From Polaribacter irgensii 23-P (GTDB lineage: Bacteria; Bacteroidota; Bacteroidia; Flavobacteriales; Flavobacteriaceae): DNA of 64,000 bases. A program made the position numbers and the translations under genes. Positions 59,396-64,000 of this stretch are shown in pieces (position 1 is the first letter of the stretch; each line of letters starts with the position of its first letter). The stretch spans positions 376,640-440,639 of the forward strand of contig NZ_CH724148.1 in the NCBI RefSeq assembly GCF_000153225.1, given 5' to 3'. The notes beneath the pieces were generated by a model. That model saw only the letters and a list, made by a program, of their open reading frames with translations. It ran no database searches and had not been told where the DNA came from.

Positions 59396-60535
59396 ATGGA
59401 AGAATTGCATAAAAAATTTATAGCGAAGCTGATAACACGATATGGTGAATTTAATGATGCAAATAATAAATTTGAATCGACAAGCAACTCCAAAATTGCT
59501 AGAGACTTGTTTTATAGTGATTCTCAATTTTCAAGATTAATTAATAGCACTGCTTCTGAAGGAGAATTTAATAGAGCTTTGGGTAACATTCAACGCCTAC
59601 TAGATTTAGATAAACTAAGAAATCAAGGAGCATCTCCCATTAAAAAAACAGATAAGAGTCTCTTTATCAAAAGAAAAAAGATATTTCTGACTGCTGTTAT
59701 TCTTTTTTCTGCAGTTGCTCTTGGATCGATCTACTTTTTCACTTCGAATACAAGAAAAAGCAACCCAGTTATGAATGCAGATACCCGTTATGAAATGCTC
59801 AAATGGGGATTTGAAAATCAATTTATTCAACCTTATGTAAAATTAAAAGAATTACCCGATGATTGCGATTATCCGTGTTATAAATATCAAGGAAAATGGC
59901 GTCTGAAAAATAAATATAAAATTCCTTTCTACAGGGAGAGAAATGGATTTCATTACGTTGCAAAAGAAGCTGTAATGTATGCAAGGTGCATGGATGAGCG
60001 AGACGATAGCGGAGAGTCTTTTGAAGGCTACGAGTACCAAAAACACGAAATTTGGTATGATAAAAGAGAGTATCCTATTGATTCTTTTTTAACAAAAGGC
60101 TCAAATACCGAAATACGGGAATCATACAATCTTTCCGATTTAAGCAAGAATGAAAATTTTGTAAAAATTGCTTTTGTACATACCTTTTTTAGAACAGAAT
60201 TTAAAATAGATAGCACCCTAATTAGTAGGAGCGGAAAAGCGCTTGGCAGAGATATCGAATTTATTAATGATGATATATTGAAATCCAAATTGAATGATGC
60301 TACTTCTTTGATTGGTTTAAAAGATGAAATAAAAGCAATTTCGGCAAATCGTTTAGAGGATTACTCAAAACCTATCAATTGTAAACCTTCGCTGGCACCA
60401 AATACCAATTTTAATCTTATTGCCGAAGGAGATGAAATGAGTTTCAATTGTTATTTCAGCATCGGAAATTTTATCGTTAATTATAATAAAACCTATGTTT
60501 TTCAGGATCAATACATCAATAATTACTGCAGGTAG
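59396..60535 (+). CDS. ToxR-like one-component membrane regulator of the SusC/D locus
   Basis: 379-residue protein. Residues about 1-75 are cytosolic and look like a DNA-binding module (NSKIARDLFYSDSQFSRLIN, then EGEFNRALGNIQRLLD), followed by a basic linker. One membrane segment lies at about 95-115 (KIFLTAVILFSAVALGSIYFF less its ends). Residues 116-379 are periplasmic, with cysteines in DDCDYPCYKY and aromatic-rich strands. No kinase or sigma-factor domain is present. It is divergent from the SusC gene, so it most likely senses the substrate or its ester products and switches on the locus. I know no characterised member. Confidence 0.65.
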   Translation: MEELHKKFIAKLITRYGEFNDANNKFESTSNSKIARDLFYSDSQFSRLINSTASEGEFNRALGNIQRLLDLDKLRNQGASPIKKTDKSLFIKRKKIFLTAVILFSAVALGSIYFFTSNTRKSNPVMNADTRYEMLKWGFENQFIQPYVKLKELPDDCDYPCYKYQGKWRLKNKYKIPFYRERNGFHYVAKEAVMYARCMDERDDSGESFEGYEYQKHEIWYDKREYPIDSFLTKGSNTEIRESYNLSDLSKNENFVKIAFVHTFFRTEFKIDSTLISRSGKALGRDIEFINDDILKSKLNDATSLIGLKDEIKAISANRLEDYSKPINCKPSLAPNTNFNLIAEGDEMSFNCYFSIGNFIVNYNKTYVFQDQYINNYCR

Positions 60536-60801
60536 CATGTCTTTATTCTTGAATTATCAAATATAATAATTGGAAATAAATCTTTTATAACACTAACCAA
60601 TCAGATATAAATATTAGCAGCCATAGTCAAATAAGATCTAATTAAAAATCTACAGTACCTTCTAAACAATAAAAGAAAGCCTTCTACTCACTGAATAGAT
60701 CAAACAAAAAAGCTTCCGTCTGGTAGTTGACTAGATAAGCGACTTTGGGCTTTGTGTCTCTATAATTGTATTATATTTAACTGCTATAATAATACATTGC
60801 T

Positions 60802-62066
60802 ATGAACGAAATTAATTGTCTGAATTGTAAAAAAGCCTTTAAAATTGACAAGCTGGATTTACAGATATCTTAAAGCAAGTAATGGATAAACAGTTTGATA
60901 AAGATTTAAATATTCGCTTAAAAACAGCAGACAATGAAAAAGAGAGTGCGCTTCAGTTAGCCGAAGCAAAGTTGACAAATATTTTTCGACAAGAATTGTC
61001 CAACAAAGCAAATGAACTGTTGCAATTAAAATCACAAAATCCAGCACTATTAACCCAAGAGCTTTCAAAAAAAGAAACAGAAATTACTTCCATGAAAGCT
61101 CGCATGCAACAAGCAGAGATAAAGCAGCAACTTGCTGTTTCTGTTGCAGTAAGTAGCATCGAAAAGGAAAGAAATCAATTGGCGAATGATTTGAAAAACA
61201 AAGAAATTGCAAGCACTCTTTTAGAAAAGTCTTTGCAAAAAAATTCAAAAACACCTTGGCTTTTAGGGATGATGCCTTAAAATTAAAAGAGGAAGAAATA
61301 GCACGTATAAAAGACGATTAGCACAAGTTGTTTACCAAATTGATTGAAGAAAGCTCAGAACTTCACTGTGAAACTGAATTCAATAAAATCCGAGCTACCG
61401 GCTTTCAAAATGCGTGTTTTGAAAAAGACAATGATAGCTAAGGGGACACCAAAGGGGACTATATTTATAAAGAAGCGGATGCTGCTGGTAATGAATTGCT
61501 GTCTGTCATGTTTGAAATGAACAATGAGAATAATGAGACGGCTTCTAAAAACGAAATGAAGATTTCTTTGCGAAGCTAGGCAAGGATCGCCGAGACAAAG
61601 GATGTGAGTCTGCGGTATTGGTCTCTTTACTAGAATCGGAAAACGAGTTTTAGAATATAGGTATTGTTGATGTTTCTTATAAATATCCAACAATGTATGT
61701 TGTAAGCTCGCAGTTTTTTATTCCAATTATTACTCTCCTTCGAAATATAGCCTTAAACTCGATGCAATACAAGTTAGAACTAAATTTAATGAAAAGTCAA
61801 AATGTAAACATCACTAATTTCGAAGATAAAATTGCTAACTTTAAAACAGGCTTTGCCAAAAAATATGAATTGACCAGCAGACAGTTTAAAATAGCCATAG
61901 AAGAAATTACAAAACAATGTCACGCTTGCAAAAAACAAAAGATGCACTTCTAGCATCAGTGAACAATTTACGCTTAGCAAATAGGAAAGCAGAAGATTTA
62001 ACAATTAAAAAACTATCACACGAAAATGCAACCATGAAACAAAAGTTTGATGATTTAAAAAAGTAA
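60802..62066 (+). pseudogene. Decayed DUF2130-family gene
   Basis: Starts MNEINCLNCKKAFKID, then a coiled coil (KDLNIRLKTADNEKESALQL) and the DUF2130 core (HCETEFNKIRATGFQNACFE, KGDYIYKEADAAGNELLSV, SQFFIPIITLLRNIALNS), ending DLTIKKLSHENATMKQKF. Lesions read by eye: one base lost near 60852, one lost in the A-run at 61237-61243, TAG at 61319, TAA at 61439, a 5-base insertion near 61555, TAG at 61651, and one base lost near 61908. Repaired, about 421 residues, the family length. The conserved core EMKNE reads EMNNE, so selection seems to have been lost for some time. Confidence 0.9.
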
Positions 62067-62333
62067 ATATTGCTTGAGAAAAGCATTAAAAAATTATAGA
62101 AATTCATTTTGATAGAGTTGGAATGAATCCTAGGTAAAACAATGTTAATTTAAGAAAAAAAACTTCTTTTCAGCTTCTAACCATTCTCACTTCACTCACA
62201 AATAACCGATATGCTAAAGCCTCTTGCGTTTTGATACTAGTATAACACAAGCAATAGAAAAAAAGGTGCTAGTACATAAACTTTGATGCGCCAAACCGTT
62301 CTTCAGGGCAGCGCACACGACCCTATTAAAACC

Positions 62334-62363
62334 AAAAAAGCATCTCATAAATGAGATGCTTTT
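62334..62363 (-). terminator. tRNA-Asp terminator
   Basis: AAAAGCATCTCAT pairs with ATGAGATGCTTTT around a 1-3 base turn, with six T on the minus strand right after the tRNA 3' end. Confidence 0.85.
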
Positions 62364-62364
62364 G

Positions 62365-62438
62365 CGGTCTGGACGGGACTCGAACCCGCGACCCCCTGCG
62401 TGACAGGCAGGTATTCTAACCAACTGAACTACCAGACC
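62365..62438 (-). tRNA. tRNA-Asp (GTC)
   Basis: 74-base cloverleaf on the minus strand. The acceptor stem is GGTCTGG with CCAGACC. The anticodon arm is CCTGC-CTGTCAC-GCAGG with anticodon GTC, and the T arm contains GGTTCGAGTCC. The CCA end is not encoded. It lies between the DUF58 gene and the DUF2130 pseudogene. Confidence 0.97.
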
Positions 62439-62502
62439 GTTGCTATTAGCGGGTGCAAATATAACACATGTTTTCACATTCGCAAGTATAAATGCAGAAA
62501 AT

Positions 62503-63423
62503 TTATCTTTTATTTTTCCTGCTAATTATATAGGCTGTTAAAACGTCATTGTAACCCTGGTATATATCTACAGGCACATAATCAATCTTATATTGTAAAC
62601 ATTTATTCTTCAATTCATTAAAATAGCCCTGAACGAATTCCTTATACTTTTCTTGTATGTTTTCGGCATGAATATTAATTGCTTGACCTGTTTCTACATC
62701 TACAAATTTTTTGGGGGTATTTTCAAAATCAAAATTAAACTCCGTTTTTCCGTCATAGGTGTGAAACAAAACAACTTCGTGCTTGTTGTATTTTAAATGC
62801 CGCAACGCTTCAAATAACAAATGTTCCTCTTTTGAGGTTTGCAGCATGTCTGTAAAAAGAAAAACAAGAGATCGCCGGTGAAGTTTCTCGGCAATCTCAT
62901 GCAAGTATCTATAGGTTTCTGTCGTTGCCTCTGAGGTAGCCACTAACAATCGCTCCAATTGGTGCAAAAGCATCGCACGATGCCGCTCACTTCCTTTTTC
63001 GGGCGCATAATATTCGTAGGTATCTGAATAGATACTCAAACCTACAGCATCTCTTTGTCTTTTTAGAATTTCCATAAGAGAAGCCGCTGCTACTGCAGAA
63101 AAACCGACTTTATTTAAATGTGACGCCGTTTGGTTTTTTACGGTCGGATAGTGCATAGAAGCCGAATTGTCAATGACGATGTGGCACCTTAAATTGGTTT
63201 CTTCCTCATACTTTTTTGTGTACAACTTCTCTGTCTTTGCAAAAAGCTTCCAGTCAATATGGCGCGTGCTTTCTCCTGTATTGTACAACTTATGCTCAGA
63301 AAACTCCACTGAAAATCCGTGAAACGGACTCTTGTGAATTCCTGTGATAAATCCCTCTACTACCTGCTTGGCAAGCAGCCCTAAATTTTTTATTTCTGAA
63401 GACTGTACTTCGGATACCTTCAA
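62503..63423 (-). CDS. DUF58-family protein with vWA-like domain
   Basis: 306-residue cytosolic protein. The DUF58 signature is KSPFHGFSVEFSEHKLYNTG followed by RHIDWKLFAKTEKLYTKKYEEE (near 53-75). The MIDAS-type metal site is D85-N-S-A-S in HIVIDNSASMHYP. The C-terminal half has SLVFLFTDMLQ and EVVLFHTYDG as in vWA folds. DUF58 proteins usually act with a MoxR AAA+ ATPase, but none is in the window. It lies 135 bases after trxA on the same strand, beyond a terminator. Confidence 0.9.
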   Translation of the reverse strand: MKVSEVQSSEIKNLGLLAKQVVEGFITGIHKSPFHGFSVEFSEHKLYNTGESTRHIDWKLFAKTEKLYTKKYEEETNLRCHIVIDNSASMHYPTVKNQTASHLNKVGFSAVAAASLMEILKRQRDAVGLSIYSDTYEYYAPEKGSERHRAMLLHQLERLLVATSEATTETYRYLHEIAEKLHRRSLVFLFTDMLQTSKEEHLLFEALRHLKYNKHEVVLFHTYDGKTEFNFDFENTPKKFVDVETGQAINIHAENIQEKYKEFVQGYFNELKNKCLQYKIDYVPVDIYQGYNDVLTAYIISRKNKR

Positions 63424-63502
63424 ATTATTGCTGTTTAAGAATTAAAAGTAATGGAATTAAAAATAAAAAACCAATAGAACGCCAAAAAACGATTTCTAAA
63501 AC

Positions 63503-63534
63503 AAAAAAAGGCTGACCGAAGCCAACCTTTTTTT
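63503..63534 (-). terminator. trxA terminator with UUCG tetraloop
   Basis: On the minus strand a GGTTGGC-TTCG-GTCAGCC hairpin is followed by seven T, 25 bases after the trxA stop. Confidence 0.88.
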
Positions 63535-63558
63535 CTAATACTAAAATATTTTTCAAAA

Positions 63559-63876
63559 TTACATTGCAGCATCAATTTTTCCAGTGTACACGTTTTTCGG
63601 TGCAACACCTACTTGCTTGTCTACCACCTCTCCGTTTTTGAAAATTAAAACTGTTGGGATATTACGTACGCCATATTTTGCTGCAAATTCTTGATTTGCA
63701 TCTACATCAACTTTACCCACAACGGCTTTTCCGTCATATTCAGTATAAATTTCATCTACAATTGGTCCTACCATTCTACACGGTCCACACCAAGCTGCCC
63801 AAAAATCTACCAATACTGGTTTGTCTGATTTTAATACTAATTCTTCAAAGTTTGCATCTGTAATTTCTAATGCCAT
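63559..63876 (-). CDS. trxA: Thioredoxin
   Basis: 105-residue cytosolic thioredoxin. The active site is WAAWCGPCRMVGP with C30 and C33; KVDVDANQEFAAKYGVRNIPT holds the cis-proline. It is the general disulfide reductant, and also the electron source for the DsbD-like protein encoded at 39628-41601. A TACTTTTG box lies 40 bases before the start (63916-63923). Confidence 0.97.
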   Translation of the reverse strand: MALEITDANFEELVLKSDKPVLVDFWAAWCGPCRMVGPIVDEIYTEYDGKAVVGKVDVDANQEFAAKYGVRNIPTVLIFKNGEVVDKQVGVAPKNVYTGKIDAAM

Positions 63877-63915
63877 TTTATTTTTATTTTAAATTGTTAC
63901 TTCCACATCGTTCAA

Positions 63916-63923
63916 CAAAAGTA
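63916..63923 (-). promoter_or_regulatory. TACTTTTG promoter box for trxA
   Basis: Exact TAnnTTTG match on the minus strand, 40 bases before the trxA start. Confidence 0.55.
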
Positions 63924-64000
63924 ATCATTTTATTTACTTTGCAGTTTTCAAAAAATTACTTTTTACTATTTGTCTATAAGCGCTCCTTATACCAAAAAAA

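Noticed and set aside
62214..62477. Minus-strand 87-codon frame
   Set aside because: It runs straight through the tRNA-Asp gene and its terminator.
1..64000. CRISPR array, insertion sequence, integrase, prophage or attachment-site pair
   Set aside because: No regular repeat-spacer pattern, transposase or integrase frame, or tRNA-flanking direct repeat was seen. The single tRNA has no duplicated 3' end nearby.

Overview
The window reads as one chromosomal piece of a low-GC marine-type Flavobacteriaceae genome (Bacteroidota). The evidence is the promoter style (TAnnTTTG-like boxes a few bases before start codons), SusC/SusD genes, a mevalonate-type isoprenoid cluster, short Flavobacteriia-type conserved proteins, and a gene order I associate with that family (NAD kinase - DUF6089 - uppS - bamA - two Skp-like genes - murI). 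The genus cannot be fixed by eye; a Polaribacter-like organism would fit.

Layout. 1-5598 (+): hutH-hutU-hutI-hutG, a complete histidine-to-glutamate operon whose first gene is cut by the window edge. 5655-9654 (-): rluB-like pseudouridine synthase, UbiA-family prenyltransferase, mevalonate kinase, diphosphomevalonate decarboxylase. 9952-12692: thiamine diphosphokinase and a small partner (+), then an esterase and pdxJ (-). 12754-20747 (+): CBS protein, NAD kinase, DUF6089, uppS, bamA, two Skp/OmpH chaperones, murI; this is an envelope-building cluster. 20844-33797: housekeeping genes on both strands (aat, a VTT-type membrane protein, DUF1456, DUF3127 with an SSB-like tail, flavin reductase, histidine kinase, HIT, greA, a Rieske-like lipoprotein, purK-purE, M3 peptidase, glycosyltransferase, lpd). 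33879-48723: a broken PagL-type acyloxyacyl hydrolase gene, pabB, tilS, a TlpA-like lipoprotein, a DsbD-like protein, a coding relic, ppc, an EamA transporter, a 425-residue unknown, comM.

48970-60535 is the accessory region. On the minus strand a SusC/SusD pair is followed by an SGNH hydrolase, a DASS (SLC13) anion symporter, a lipoprotein with a duplicated domain, and a serine-esterase lipoprotein. Divergent to it is a ToxR-like membrane regulator with candidate operator repeats in between. The locus has no glycoside hydrolase or polysaccharide lyase. I infer uptake of an esterified organic acid or polyester, with the released acid taken in through DASS. This is the best candidate for an undescribed system.

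60802-64000: a decayed DUF2130 gene (four frameshifts, three stops), tRNA-Asp, a DUF58 protein and thioredoxin. Decay is a theme: besides DUF2130 there are the PagL-type pseudogene, a possible T9SS sorting-domain relic behind the esterase gene, and an unrecognised relic before ppc. No insertion sequence, phage or CRISPR array was seen.
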